From contig JAEZZI010000025.1 of NCBI GenBank assembly GCA_023418595.1, forward strand, positions 1-20,613: a stretch of 20,613 nucleotides of DNA, in the 5' to 3' direction. The position numbers and the translations under genes were made by a program. The DNA comes from Pseudomonadota bacterium. GTDB taxonomy: Bacteria; Pseudomonadota; Alphaproteobacteria; Sphingomonadales; Sphingomonadaceae. The notes beneath the pieces were generated by a model. That model searched no databases. It had not been told where the DNA came from and was given only the letters and a program-made list of their open reading frames with translations. Shown one piece after another: positions 7,754 through 15,728 of this stretch (position 1 is its first letter; each line of letters starts with the position of its first letter).

Positions 7754-8248
7754 ATGCGCGAAACGCCCGTCACCCTTGCCGTCATCATCGGCGCGCATGG
7801 CGTGGCGGGCGAGGTCCGGTTGAAGAGCTTTGCCGACGATCTGGCGAATTATCGCTCGTTCAACGGCGGCACGTTGACGCTGAAATCGCTGCGCGCCGGG
7901 AGCAACGGCGCGATCGCGCGCTTTGTCGAGATTGGCGATCGCAACGCGGCAGAGACGATGCGCGGGACCGAATTGACGGTCGCGCGCTCCGAATTGCCGC
8001 CGCTGGGCGACGGCGAATATTATCATGCCGACCTGATCGGACTGCGTGTCGTCGACGATGTGGGGGGCGAGGTCGGCCAGGTCGTCGCCATCGAGAATTT
8101 CGGTGCGGGCGACGTGATCGAGATCGAACGCCCCGCGTCCGAGGACGGCAAGCGCGGCAAGCGCTTCATGGTGCCGATGCGTGTCGAAGCGGTACCGGAG
8201 TGGGATGCCGAGCGATTGGTGGTCGCCGCTGGGTACGTCGAGACCTGA
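7754..8248 (+). CDS. rimM: Ribosome maturation factor RimM
   Basis: RimM assists maturation of the 30S head, around uS19 and the 3' domain of 16S rRNA. The 164 residues show the N-terminal beta-barrel (VIIGAHGVAGEVRLKSF, then GDRNAAETMRGTELTV) and the C-terminal PRC barrel (YYHADLIGLRV through GQVVAIENFGAGDVIEI and FMVPMRVEAV). The ATG lies six bases after rpsP, the usual tight operon. In most relatives trmD and rplS follow rimM; here a repeat element and a convergent PepSY gene follow instead. Confidence 0.97.
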   Translation: MRETPVTLAVIIGAHGVAGEVRLKSFADDLANYRSFNGGTLTLKSLRAGSNGAIARFVEIGDRNAAETMRGTELTVARSELPPLGDGEYYHADLIGLRVVDDVGGEVGQVVAIENFGAGDVIEIERPASEDGKRGKRFMVPMRVEAVPEWDAERLVVAAGYVET

Positions 8249-8256
8249 CGCCCGAA

Positions 8257-8377
8257 CCCATCGTCACCCTGGCCAAAGTGCCGGGGTGCGCTAAAGCGGC
8301 TGGCGTCAATCTGAAGCTTCCGGCGCTGCCGTATGCCGCCCGGTGGACCCCCGCACTTTAGCCGGGGTAACGATGGG
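8257..8377. repeat. Paired-hairpin repeat, family A variant (A3)
   Basis: The outer arms CCCATCGTCACCC and GGGGTAACGATGGG are near-perfect inverted copies enclosing two hairpins built on GGCCAAAGTGCCGGGG and CCCCGCACTTTAGCCGGGG. The element lies between the convergent rimM and PepSY stop codons, starting eight bases after one and abutting the other. It may be a bidirectional terminator. Confidence 0.8.
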
Positions 8378-9700
8378 TTAGGCTTGGCGCCTTTCCCAAA
8401 CCCATTCGCCCGCAAGCGCGGCGAGCATCGTCAGGCCGGTGAGCGGTAGCGCCAGACCCACGATGAGCATCACCGCCGCCACGCGCCGCGATGCGGCCGC
8501 ATCGGCGACCGGCGCGGGTGCCAATCGGCGGCCGCTGCGGCGTTTCCACCATAAGATGGGGGCGGTTATGCACAGCAGCAGCGTGCCGATCACGCCCGCC
8601 AGCATGACCAGCCGGTTGGGCTCGCCATATTGCTGGCCCATATGGGTGTAGAGCCCCCATTCGAAGATGCGCGCGCCGATACCGAAATCCCGCGATCGCG
8701 CGTCGAGCAGCACCGCGCCGTCCTGCGGATCGACATAGACGACATGCGCGTCGCGCGAATTGGTGACGGCGGCGGAGATCAGCCAGGGGCGACCGGGTTC
8801 GCTCGGTGGGCGAAGCGTGTAGGGGGCCGTCAACCCTCGTGCCCGGGCGATGGCGGACGCTGCGTCGGCATCGATCACCGATTCTTGCCCGGCGTGGGGT
8901 ATCGCGGCGCGCTGCATCGACCATGGGAGAGCGGGGTCGTCCTTACCCACCGGGCGATCGGGGGCGTGGTGATCGACCGGCGCGACGCCGGGCGGGCGGG
9001 GGCGACCGCTTTCGGTCTTGGCGATGACGGTCTGCATCACCGAACCCCAGACCACCGACCAGGACAATCCGCTCGCCGCGAGGAACAGCAGGACCATGCC
9101 GACCGTCGCCCCGGTCCAGGCGTGGACGCGCCGCCATTTGCCGCGTGCGCCATTGCTTCGGAACGCGGCGGTCGCGCGGCGCGGCCACCACAGCACGAAG
9201 CCGGTCAACACCAGCACGATCGCCCAGCCCGCGACGATTTCGATCATCGCGTTGCCGACAGGGCCGGTGATCGACAGGCTGTGGAGTGTCTTGATCGTCT
9301 CCATCATACCGCCCTCTGCGGTGGTGCCGAGCACGCGCCCGGTGGCGGGATCGATAAAGGCGGTGCGACGATCGCCCGATCGGTTGAGGGTCATCCGCCA
9401 GCTATCGCCGCGCGGGGCGCTGGTCAGGTCGAGCACGCGCGCGCCTGTCTGGCGTTCGGCTTGCGCGATGAGCTGGGTCGGCGCGAGTGGTTCGCCAGGC
9501 GATGCGGCGATCCAGTCGGCATAAACCGCACGCTCGATGTCGGGCTTGTAGAGGTAGAGCCCGCCGGTGATCGCGAGCCAGGCGAGGAAGGGCAGGATGA
9601 CCAGCCCGGCGAAGAAGTGCCAACGCCAAACGGCGCGGTGAAGGAGGGCTGCGCGTTGCGCGGCGCCCCCGGTCGAAGGTGCATGCATATCGAAAAACAT
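8378..9700 (-). CDS. PepSY-associated transmembrane protein
   Basis: This 440-residue inner-membrane protein belongs to the PepSY-TM family, often found next to TonB receptors and iron or copper genes; some members are linked to ferric-siderophore reduction. Membrane segments lie near residues 28-48 (FFAGLVILPFLAWLAITGG), about 155-172 (AIVLVLTGFVLWW), about 200-218, about 360-383 and about 410-430. PepSY-like periplasmic stretches occur between them (FIDPATGRVLG; VVYVDPQDGAVL). The ATG at 9700 is the longest start; an ATG at 9688 (MHAPSTGG) has AGGA nine bases upstream and may be the real one. It lies 57 bases downstream of a DUF2946 gene, probably one transcription unit. The substrate is unknown. 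Confidence 0.88.
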   Translation of the reverse strand: MFFDMHAPSTGGAAQRAALLHRAVWRWHFFAGLVILPFLAWLAITGGLYLYKPDIERAVYADWIAASPGEPLAPTQLIAQAERQTGARVLDLTSAPRGDSWRMTLNRSGDRRTAFIDPATGRVLGTTAEGGMMETIKTLHSLSITGPVGNAMIEIVAGWAIVLVLTGFVLWWPRRATAAFRSNGARGKWRRVHAWTGATVGMVLLFLAASGLSWSVVWGSVMQTVIAKTESGRPRPPGVAPVDHHAPDRPVGKDDPALPWSMQRAAIPHAGQESVIDADAASAIARARGLTAPYTLRPPSEPGRPWLISAAVTNSRDAHVVYVDPQDGAVLLDARSRDFGIGARIFEWGLYTHMGQQYGEPNRLVMLAGVIGTLLLCITAPILWWKRRSGRRLAPAPVADAAASRRVAAVMLIVGLALPLTGLTMLAALAGEWVWERRQA

Positions 9701-9757
9701 CCTGTGGGCGCAGAGACTTGCGCTCCGGGAAGGGTGGACGCGGGGGCGTCGGTCGGA

Positions 9758-10159
9758 TCAGGTCAGGATGATGGTCGGTGGCGCGCGACCGGGTGGACGC
9801 GGGGGAATGTTATGCTGCCGCGTCGGCGCGGCGGCCGGGCGAACACCGGTCGCCAGCACGAACAGGATAGCGATGACGAGTAGCCAAGGCGGCGTGGCCG
9901 ACAATAACGGCGCGGCCAAACCGGCATAGGTGCAGGACATCGCGGCTGACACCTGATGCGGCTGACCATCGGGAATTGGCTGACCGTCACGGTCGATCAG
10001 GACGGTGCGGACGCCTTCGCCGGTGCACAGCTGGATCGACAACTGGCCGGGCGCGGGCATGTAACCCGCGGGAACAAGCAGTTTGAGCGCGAGGACGAAC
10101 GCCAATAGCAGCGCGATTACGGCGCGGTTGTCGCCGGTGAAGGTGCGGAGCGTCCCCAT
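9758..10159 (-). CDS. DUF2946-like small membrane protein
   Basis: The predicted 133-residue product has a hydrophobic segment near residues 12-30, a short external region with Cys45 (QLCTGEG) and a later Cys (AAMSCTYAGLAAP), then a second hydrophobic segment and a Pro/Arg-rich, His-containing tail. This spacing and the CTG/SCTYAGLAAP motifs fit DUF2946, a family of unknown function often beside PepSY or TonB receptor genes; metal handling is plausible but unproven. The frame extends upstream to 10381, but that portion overlaps bpt and repeat C1 and looks non-coding. The ATG at 10159 begins the conserved part, though its ribosome binding site is weak. Confidence 0.72.
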   Translation of the reverse strand: MGTLRTFTGDNRAVIALLLAFVLALKLLVPAGYMPAPGQLSIQLCTGEGVRTVLIDRDGQPIPDGQPHQVSAAMSCTYAGLAAPLLSATPPWLLVIAILFVLATGVRPAAAPTRQHNIPPRPPGRAPPTIILT

Positions 10160-10227
10160 TGCCAACGGGATTAGCGGGGGGCGGGGGTGAAGGAAAGCGG
10201 CTGACACGATTTCAGACCGAAACTCAG

Positions 10228-10300
10228 ACCGTTTCGAGCGCAGGCGGGAGCCATCGGCTAAGCGCTGGTCAGGGTTTCTCGACCATGCTCGAAAAACGGT
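10228..10300. repeat. Inverted repeat, family C (C1)
   Basis: The arms ACCGTTTCGAGC and GCTCGAAAAACGGT enclose a centre containing AGCGCTGGT and TTTCTCGACCA. It matches the element at 18337-18413 in arms and loop but is more degenerate. It lies eight bases beyond the bpt stop codon on that gene's 3' side. Confidence 0.7.
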
Positions 10301-10307
10301 AGCTGGA

Positions 10308-11093
10308 TCAGGCTTTGACTGACTCGCGCGGGGCCATGACCACAGTGGGTTCGTCGTCGTCGCCAAGCCGCATCCAGCCATTGGGGCCGAGCGCTTCGAT
10401 CGGGCGATAGCGGGTCTTGTATTCCATCCGCGCCGACCCCTTCACCCAATAGCCGAGATAGACAAAGGGCAGCCCTGCGCGATGCGCGCGCTGGATATGA
10501 TCGAGGATGATGAAATTGCCGAGACCGGGCCGGGTTTCGTCATCGGCCGCGAAGAAGCTGTAGATCATCGACAGGCCGTCAAGCTGCTGATCGGTGATGC
10601 ACGCTCCGATCAGCTTGCCGAGCTTTCCATCGGCATCGCGCGGCTCGCGATATTCGATGACGTAGGACGAAACCGGCGATTGTTCGACCATGTCGGCATA
10701 ATCGGCATCGTCCATGTTCGACATCCCGCCTGTCGGATGCCGGGTCGAAAGATAGCGGCGCAGCAGGCGATATTGCTCGTCGGTCGCCCAGGGGCGGCAC
10801 GCGGTCACTTCGATATCGGCATAGCGTTTGAGCAATTTACGCTGGCTGGCATTGGGCTTGAACTCGTCGCTGACGACGCGCACCGACATGCAGGCGTTGC
10901 ACCCGGCGCAACTGGGGCGATAGGCGACCGATTGGCTGCGGCGGAAACCGATGCGGCCAAGTGCGTCGTTCAATTCGCCCGCGTGCGGCCCGTTAAGTTC
11001 GGTAAACACCTTCCGTTCCTGCCGTCCGGGCAAATAGGGGCACGGCGACGGTGAGGTCACGAAGAAACGCGGAAAGCGGAACGGTGCGGTCAC
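10308..11093 (-). CDS. bpt: Aminoacyl-tRNA-protein transferase (Bpt / ATE family)
   Basis: This enzyme moves an aminoacyl group (leucine in bacterial Bpt) from tRNA onto proteins with N-terminal Asp or Glu, marking them for ClpS/ClpAP degradation by the N-end rule. The 261 residues contain the ATE N-terminal region with conserved cysteines at C18 (CPYLPG), C62, C65 and C68 (SCAGCNACMS). The C-terminal catalytic region has SMIYSFF, LGNFIILDHI and YLGYWVKGSARMEYK, all characteristic. The start is a GTG at 11093 with GAGGA about ten bases upstream; VTAPFRFPRFF is the expected start. It is the first gene of a minus-strand run, downstream of a 283-base gap holding repeat D2 and an AT-rich stretch (11170-11200) that could contain its promoter. 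Confidence 0.95.
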   Translation of the reverse strand: MTAPFRFPRFFVTSPSPCPYLPGRQERKVFTELNGPHAGELNDALGRIGFRRSQSVAYRPSCAGCNACMSVRVVSDEFKPNASQRKLLKRYADIEVTACRPWATDEQYRLLRRYLSTRHPTGGMSNMDDADYADMVEQSPVSSYVIEYREPRDADGKLGKLIGACITDQQLDGLSMIYSFFAADDETRPGLGNFIILDHIQRAHRAGLPFVYLGYWVKGSARMEYKTRYRPIEALGPNGWMRLGDDDEPTVVMAPRESVKA

Positions 11094-11245
11094 CTGGGGC
11101 TGGTCCTCTTCAGACGCGGCGTGAATGTCTTAACGCCGACTATGAATCCAAAGGTCCGTCGTGAAAAGGGCGTTTACCAATAAAGAAAGTTAACGGGTAA
11201 GGATTTGTGGTTGGGTGGTGGGAGGGGGGCTTCCGTCCCGGTCAA

Positions 11246-11374
11246 AATCCTCCCCGGCACGGGGAGGGGGACCATCCGCAGGATGGTGGAGGGGGCGGGC
11301 CGCAAGCGCTTGCTTCGAGGCCTGCCCCCTCCGTCAGCGCTTCGCGCTGCCACCTCCCCGTGCCGGGGAGGATT
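11246..11374. repeat. Complete palindromic element, family D (D2)
   Basis: This 129-bp element has perfect 22-bp terminal inverted repeats (11246-11267 and 11353-11374), each itself a hairpin (TCCCCGGCACGGGGA on the left). Inside are ACCATCC/AGGATGGT and AGCGC/GCGCT stems and a GCAAGCGCTTGC palindrome. No open reading frame of note and no transposase are present. It ends two bases from the ilvA stop codon. The copy at 89-137 equals its right half. Confidence 0.88.
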
Positions 11375-11376
11375 GG

Positions 11377-12621
11377 TTACGCCAGTTCGACCAACCCAAC
11401 TTCGTAGTGCGCGTCTTTCAGCGCCGCGATCAGGCGGTCGAGGTGATCGCGATCGCGGGTTTCGCATTCGATGTCGGTGATGAGGCCCTTCGCCGGGAGC
11501 GTGGTGAAAACGCGCTGGTGATAGACTTCGATGATGTTGACGCCCTGCTCGTGGAAGATCTTGGCGACGTTGAACAGCGCGCCGGGTCGGTCTTGGAGGC
11601 GGATGCGCAGGCGGGCGAGGCGGCCCGAACGGGCGAGATCGCGCAGCAGCACGTTAGCGAGCAGGCGGGTGTCGATATTGCCGCCGCACAAGACCGTGCC
11701 AACCACCTTGCCCTTGAACTTCTCAGGGTGCGAGAGCAGCGCGGCGAGGCCTGCGGAGCCTGCACCCTCGACCACGGTCTTTTCGATCTGGAGCAACAGG
11801 CTGACCGCTTCCTCCAGCCGCCGTTCGCTCACCAGCACGATGTCGTCGACCAGCGCGCGTACGATGTCGGCGGTGATGGCGCCGGGTTCCTTGACGGCAA
11901 TCCCCTCCGCGAGCGTGTCGCCCTGGCACGGCAAGTCGGTGCCGTTGATGCGGTTGTACATCGAGGGGTAAAGTTCGGCTTCGACCCCGATCACTTCGAT
12001 CGCGCGGTCCTGCGCCTTGGCGACGGTGGCGATGCCGGAGATGAGCCCGCCGCCGCCCAGCGGTACGACCAGCGTATCGATGTCGGGCGCATCAGCGAGC
12101 ATTTCGAGCGCGACCGTGCCTTGCCCCGCGACCACGCGCGGATCGTCGAACGGGTGGACGAAGGTAAAGCCGCATTCGCCCTCGAGCTTCCTCGCATGAG
12201 CATAGGCGTCGTCGAACGTCTCGCCCTCCAGCACCACGTTCGCGCCGTGACCCATCGTCTGGGTGACCTTGATGGTGGGCGTATGCCTGGGCATGACGAT
12301 GGTCGACGGGATGCCTAGCCGCGTCGCGTGATAGGCGAGACCCTGGGCATGGTTGCCGGCGGAAGCCGCGATCACGCCCTTGCTGCGCGCGGTCTCACCC
12401 AGCTGGAGCAGCGTGTTGAGCGCGCCGCGCTCCTTGTAGGCGGCGGTGAATTGCAGGTTCTCGAACTTCAGATAGACGGTCGCGCCGGTCAGATCCGACA
12501 GCGTTTTCGAAATCAGCGTGGGGGTGCGGACCACCGCGCCCTCGACCCGCATCGCCGCCGCGTGCACGTCTTCTATTCCGACGGGGAGGGCGGGTGTGAG
12601 GTCGGTCGCCGGGGAGGCCAT
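11377..12621 (-). CDS. ilvA: Threonine ammonia-lyase (threonine dehydratase) with ACT domain
   Basis: This is a PLP enzyme that deaminates threonine to 2-oxobutanoate, the entry to isoleucine synthesis. The 414 residues show the fold-type II catalytic domain with the PLP lysine K63 (FTAAYKERG), the SAGNHAQG phosphate-contact motif and the glycine loop VPLGGGGLISG. A single C-terminal ACT domain begins around LRIRLQDRPGALFNVA, suggesting allosteric control by an amino acid. I chose the ATG at 12621 (MASPATDLTP) because the 42 upstream in-frame codons are intergenic sequence and part of repeat A4. An AGGAAAG ribosome binding site sits about ten bases upstream inside a small hairpin. Whether it is biosynthetic (ilvA) or catabolic (tdcB-like) cannot be settled here. 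Confidence 0.93.
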   Translation of the reverse strand: MASPATDLTPALPVGIEDVHAAAMRVEGAVVRTPTLISKTLSDLTGATVYLKFENLQFTAAYKERGALNTLLQLGETARSKGVIAASAGNHAQGLAYHATRLGIPSTIVMPRHTPTIKVTQTMGHGANVVLEGETFDDAYAHARKLEGECGFTFVHPFDDPRVVAGQGTVALEMLADAPDIDTLVVPLGGGGLISGIATVAKAQDRAIEVIGVEAELYPSMYNRINGTDLPCQGDTLAEGIAVKEPGAITADIVRALVDDIVLVSERRLEEAVSLLLQIEKTVVEGAGSAGLAALLSHPEKFKGKVVGTVLCGGNIDTRLLANVLLRDLARSGRLARLRIRLQDRPGALFNVAKIFHEQGVNIIEVYHQRVFTTLPAKGLITDIECETRDRDHLDRLIAALKDAHYEVGLVELA

Positions 12622-12630
12622 GAGTGCACG

Positions 12631-12652
12631 CTTTCCTGAATTGCACGGAAAG
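12631..12652 (-). promoter_or_regulatory. Hairpin around the ilvA ribosome binding site
   Basis: On the minus strand CTTTCC and GGAAAG, separated by ten bases, can form a six-pair stem. The GGAAAG arm is the likely Shine-Dalgarno sequence of ilvA, nine bases before the ATG. Closing the stem would hide it. A chance hairpin is quite possible. Confidence 0.35.
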
Positions 12653-12717
12653 GGTGACCGCCTAGCGGATCGGGGAGCGGGGGGGAACCACATTGTGGGG
12701 TACGCACATCCCTTCTC

Positions 12718-12826
12718 CGTCACCCCGGCCGAAGTGCCGGGGTCCACCGGGCGGCAGGTGTGATGTTATCGGATCAAAGCGGCGCGCAAGCGGCTTGGTG
12801 GACCCCGGAACAAGTCCGGGGTGACG
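12718..12826. repeat. Paired-hairpin repeat, family A (A4)
   Basis: The ends CGTCACCCCGGCCGAAGTG and GAACAAGTCCGGGGTGACG flank inverted GGTCCACC/GGTGGACC cores. It sits in the 307-base divergent gap between ilvA and the amidohydrolase gene (12622-12928), and is the only copy next to start rather than stop codons. The rest of the gap shows the ilvA hairpin and no convincing promoter. Confidence 0.85.
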
Positions 12827-12928
12827 GTTTAGGAGCTAGCGATTGGGGATTCGACCAAGGCGTTGCCGCCGCGGCCCGGTCCGCCTATGCCAGCCGCACA
12901 AATGCTTCGCGTATCGGGAGAATGGCGA

Positions 12929-14650
12929 GTGAAGTTTGCGTTTCGGCGTCCTGTGGCGCGCACTCTGACAGTCGCGGCGGCGCTGCTCATGTCCACCTCC
13001 GCATTCGCGCAGGGCGTGGTCGACAATGTGAAGGGCATGGCGCTCGACGCGAGCGGCAAGGTGGTGCGCTTCACCGGCATCCTCATCGACGAACAGGGCA
13101 AGGTGACGCAGTTGCTGGGCGAGCGCGACCGGCGCCCGCGGCGACCGACCTGGCGCGCCGATATGCAGGGGCGCGTGCTGATCCCAGGCATGGTGGACGC
13201 GCATGGCCATGTCATGGACCTGGGGTTCCGCACGCTGACGCTCGACCTGTCGGACACCCGCAGCCTTCAGGAAGCGCAGGCGAAGATCGCCGAATATGCG
13301 CGCGCCAACCCCAACCGGCCCTGGATCGTCGGCGGCGGGTGGAATCACGAAGCCTGGGGGCTGGGGCGGTTTCCGACTGTGGCCGATCTCGACGCGATCC
13401 TGCCCAACCAGCCGGTATGGCTGCAACGTGCCGACGGCCATGCAGCATGGGCGAACAGCGCGGCGCTTAAGGCCGCAGGCGTCACCGCCGCGTCCAAATC
13501 GCCTGCGGGCGGCCGGATCGAGATGCTGCCGAACGGACAACCATCGGGCGTGTTCATCGACGCGGCGATGGCGCTGGTCGAGAACAGCGTGCCCAAGCCG
13601 ACGCCGCGCGACCGCAATTCGGCGTTCCTGCGTGCGCAGGACATGCTGCTCGAGCAAGGCATCACCGCGACTGCCGACATGGGCACGACGCTGGACGACT
13701 GGAACACCTATCGCCGGATGGCGGACCTCAACCTGCTCAAGATTCGCATCATGTCCTATGCCAACAGCGTCGATACCGCGCTGGCCGTCGGCGGGCATGG
13801 GCCGACGCCGTGGCTCTATTGGGACAAGCTGCGGATGGGCGGGATCAAGATGTATCTCGACGGCGCGCTGGGGTCGCGCGGGGCGTGGCTGAAGGCACCC
13901 TATGCCGATGCGCCGCAGGAAACCGGGCTGGGCTTCCTGCAGGACGAACGGCTGTGGAATCTGATGAGCCGCGGGTCGATGGACGGGTTCCAGTTCGCGA
14001 TCCACGCGATCGGCGACCGCGCCAACCGCCAGGCGATCGATGCGATCGCGCAGATGTCGGAAACCTATACCGGCGACCGGCGCTGGCGGATCGAACATGC
14101 GCAGATTATCGACACCACCGACCTGCCGAGTTTCCGCAGCTTCGGCATCATCGCATCGATGCAGCCGGTGCACCAGACGTCCGACCGCGAAATGGCGGAA
14201 GCGCGGCTGGGGCCGAACCGGCTGGGCGGCGCCTATGCGTGGCGGACGCTGTTGGCGCAGGGCACGAAGCTGGCGTTCGGGAGCGATTATCCGGTCGAAA
14301 GCCCCAATCCGTTCGTCGGCTGGGCGGCGGCGTTCACCCGTCAGGACGCGAGCGGCCAGCCGCCGGGCGGATGGCGCCCGCAGGAAGCACTGACGCGCGA
14401 GCAGGCGTGGAAGGCGTTTACGACAGACGCGGCCTATGCGGGTTTTGCCGAGAAGAAGTTCGGGACGCTGGCGGTCGGGATGCAGGCCGATTTCATCATC
14501 ATCGACCGCGATCCGCTGGCCGCGACGCCCGAGAAGTTGCGGCAGACCCAGGTGCTGGAGACATGGATCGGCGGGCGTCCGATGTTCCAGCGGGGGAAGC
14601 AGCAGGTCGATCCGGCGGCAAGGGAGGCGACGCAGGAGCGGGGGCGATAG
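12929..14650 (+). CDS. Secreted amidohydrolase family 3 (YtcJ-like) protein
   Basis: This is a metal-dependent hydrolase of the amidohydrolase superfamily, subfamily with N-substituted formamide deformylase and YtcJ; the substrate is unknown. The start is taken as GTG 12929, with GGGAG about eight bases upstream. This gives 573 residues opening with a clean signal peptide (VKFAFRRPVA, hydrophobic core, cleavage after STSAFA), so it is probably periplasmic. Metal-site motifs are VDAHGHV (H92, H94), IHAIGDRANRQ, RIEHAQII and the GSDYPVESPNP aspartate region. Family signatures WIVGGGWNHEAWG and MYLDGALGSRGAWL are also present. Upstream in-frame ATGs at 12863 and 12902 lack a ribosome binding site and would bury the signal peptide. 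It stands alone, with repeats on both sides. Confidence 0.92.
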   Translation: MKFAFRRPVARTLTVAAALLMSTSAFAQGVVDNVKGMALDASGKVVRFTGILIDEQGKVTQLLGERDRRPRRPTWRADMQGRVLIPGMVDAHGHVMDLGFRTLTLDLSDTRSLQEAQAKIAEYARANPNRPWIVGGGWNHEAWGLGRFPTVADLDAILPNQPVWLQRADGHAAWANSAALKAAGVTAASKSPAGGRIEMLPNGQPSGVFIDAAMALVENSVPKPTPRDRNSAFLRAQDMLLEQGITATADMGTTLDDWNTYRRMADLNLLKIRIMSYANSVDTALAVGGHGPTPWLYWDKLRMGGIKMYLDGALGSRGAWLKAPYADAPQETGLGFLQDERLWNLMSRGSMDGFQFAIHAIGDRANRQAIDAIAQMSETYTGDRRWRIEHAQIIDTTDLPSFRSFGIIASMQPVHQTSDREMAEARLGPNRLGGAYAWRTLLAQGTKLAFGSDYPVESPNPFVGWAAAFTRQDASGQPPGGWRPQEALTREQAWKAFTTDAAYAGFAEKKFGTLAVGMQADFIIIDRDPLAATPEKLRQTQVLETWIGGRPMFQRGKQQVDPAAREATQERGR

Positions 14651-14668
14651 GTTTGCCCAGCCCACGCT

Positions 14669-14773
14669 CGTCATCCCGGACTTGTTCCGGGGTCCACCGG
14701 GCGGCTGGCGTTTCAATGGAGCATCATGCGCTGCGCGCGGGTTAGTGGACCCCGGAACAAGTCCGGGGTGACG
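14669..14773. repeat. Paired-hairpin repeat, family A (A5)
   Basis: This is the cleanest copy of the family. The left arm is CGTCATCCCGGACTTGTTCC followed by GGGGTCCAC; the right arm is its reverse complement, GTGGACCCC then GGAACAAGTCCGGGGTGACG. About 40 bases of spacer separate them. It starts 18 bases after the amidohydrolase stop codon. Confidence 0.9.
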
Positions 14774-14805
14774 GGGTGTGATATGCTCGGACCCCAACCA
14801 AAACA

Positions 14806-14882
14806 CGTCATGCCAGCGAAGGCTGGCATCTCATGCGGGATCTAAATGCGGCCTGATATCCCAGCTTTCGCTGGGATGATGG
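14806..14882. repeat. Paired-hairpin repeat, family B (B2)
   Basis: The left hairpin TGCCAGCGAAGGCTGGCA is followed by TCTCATGCGGG, and the right hairpin is TCCCAGCTTTCGCTGGGA, with CGTCAT and GATGATGG ends. With A5 and the ctrA terminator it accounts for nearly all of the 311-base gap between the convergent amidohydrolase and ctrA genes; I see no gene there. Confidence 0.85.
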
Positions 14883-14890
14883 AGTGGGAA

Positions 14891-14931
14891 ACAAAAGAAA
14901 AGGCCGCGGTCTCCTCTCGAAAACCACGGCC
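14891..14931 (-). terminator. Rho-independent terminator of ctrA
   Basis: Read on the minus strand, GGCCGTGG and CCGCGGCC form an eight-base stem with one mismatch around a 14-base loop, immediately followed by TTTTCTTTTG. It lies 30 bases past the ctrA stop codon. Confidence 0.85.
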
Positions 14932-14961
14932 CCTGTTACGCCCCCGCGTAGTAGCTCTGGT

Positions 14962-15669
14962 TCAGGCGACTGCCGCCTCTGGCAGGCTCACCTCTTCGGG
15001 ATCGCGCAGGACATAGCCGCGGCCCCAGACGGTTTCGATGTAGTTTTCGCCATCGGTCGCCATCGAAAGCTTCTTTCGCAGCTTGCAAATGAACACATCG
15101 ATGATCTTGAGTTCGGGTTCGTCCATGCCGCCATAGAGGTGGTTGAGGAACATTTCCTTGGTCAGCGTGGTGCCCTTGCGGAGCGACAATAGCTCCAGCA
15201 TCGCATATTCCTTGCCGGTCAGATGGACGCGGGCGCCATCGACCTCGACCGTTTTCGCGTCGAGATTGACCGCCAGCTTGCCGGTCTTGATCACCGACTG
15301 GCTGTGGCCCTTCGAACGGCGGACGACGGCGTGGATGCGCGCGACCAGTTCTTCGCGGTGGAACGGCTTGGTCACGTAATCGTCGGCGCCGAAGCCGAAC
15401 GAGCGGACCTTTGAATCCATTTCTGAAATGCCGCTGAGGATCAGCACCGGCGTCTGGACGCGAGCGGTGCGGAGCTTTTTCAGCACGTCGTAGCCGTGCA
15501 TGTCCGGCAGGTTCAGATCGAGGCAGATGATATCGTAGTCATAGAGTTTGCCGAGGTCCAAGCCCTCTTCGCCCAGGTCGGTCGTGTACACGTTGAACCC
15601 CTCGGTCGAGAGCATCAACTCGATCGCCTTGGCAGTCGTCGGTTCGTCTTCGATCAGCAGCACGCGCAT
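14962..15669 (-). CDS. ctrA: Cell cycle response regulator CtrA
   Basis: CtrA is the OmpR-type DNA-binding response regulator that, when phosphorylated through CckA-ChpT, controls division, motility and often replication genes in Alphaproteobacteria. The 235 residues have a receiver domain with acidic E7/D8, phospho-acceptor D51 (ICLDLNLPDMHG) and K105-region TKPF, then a winged-helix domain. The C-terminal segment (LTGKEYAMLELLSLRKGTTL; VFICKLRKKL; ETVWGRGYVLRDP) is typical of CtrA. The protein ends in EAAVA, a small hydrophobic tail like the ClpXP-recognised Ala-Ala end in Caulobacter. The ATG is preceded by a G-rich ribosome binding site (GGGGAC). A 142-base upstream gap carries CtrA-like boxes and three GANTC sites, suggesting autoregulation and methylation control. 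Confidence 0.97.
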   Translation of the reverse strand: MRVLLIEDEPTTAKAIELMLSTEGFNVYTTDLGEEGLDLGKLYDYDIICLDLNLPDMHGYDVLKKLRTARVQTPVLILSGISEMDSKVRSFGFGADDYVTKPFHREELVARIHAVVRRSKGHSQSVIKTGKLAVNLDAKTVEVDGARVHLTGKEYAMLELLSLRKGTTLTKEMFLNHLYGGMDEPELKIIDVFICKLRKKLSMATDGENYIETVWGRGYVLRDPEEVSLPEAAVA

Positions 15670-15728
15670 GGCAGTCCCCTGTCCCCCTTAGCAGCCCCTG
15701 GCCCCCTATGGCCTGCCTGCTCATGGAC

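Noticed and set aside
10160..10381. N-terminal extension of the DUF2946 frame
   Set aside because: It overlaps the end of bpt in another frame and translates repeat C1; the hydrophobic conserved part begins at the ATG at 10159.
11246..11374. Rho-independent terminator of ilvA
   Set aside because: The hairpins are strong and next to the stop codon, but there is no T tract and a sister copy exists elsewhere, so it is listed as a repeat; a terminating effect remains possible.
12836..14806. 656-codon open frame on the minus strand opposite the amidohydrolase gene
   Set aside because: It is longer than the real gene, but is rich in Arg, Pro and His without family motifs, runs through repeat A5, and lies opposite a clear amidohydrolase with signal peptide and metal motifs. 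It is a high-GC shadow.
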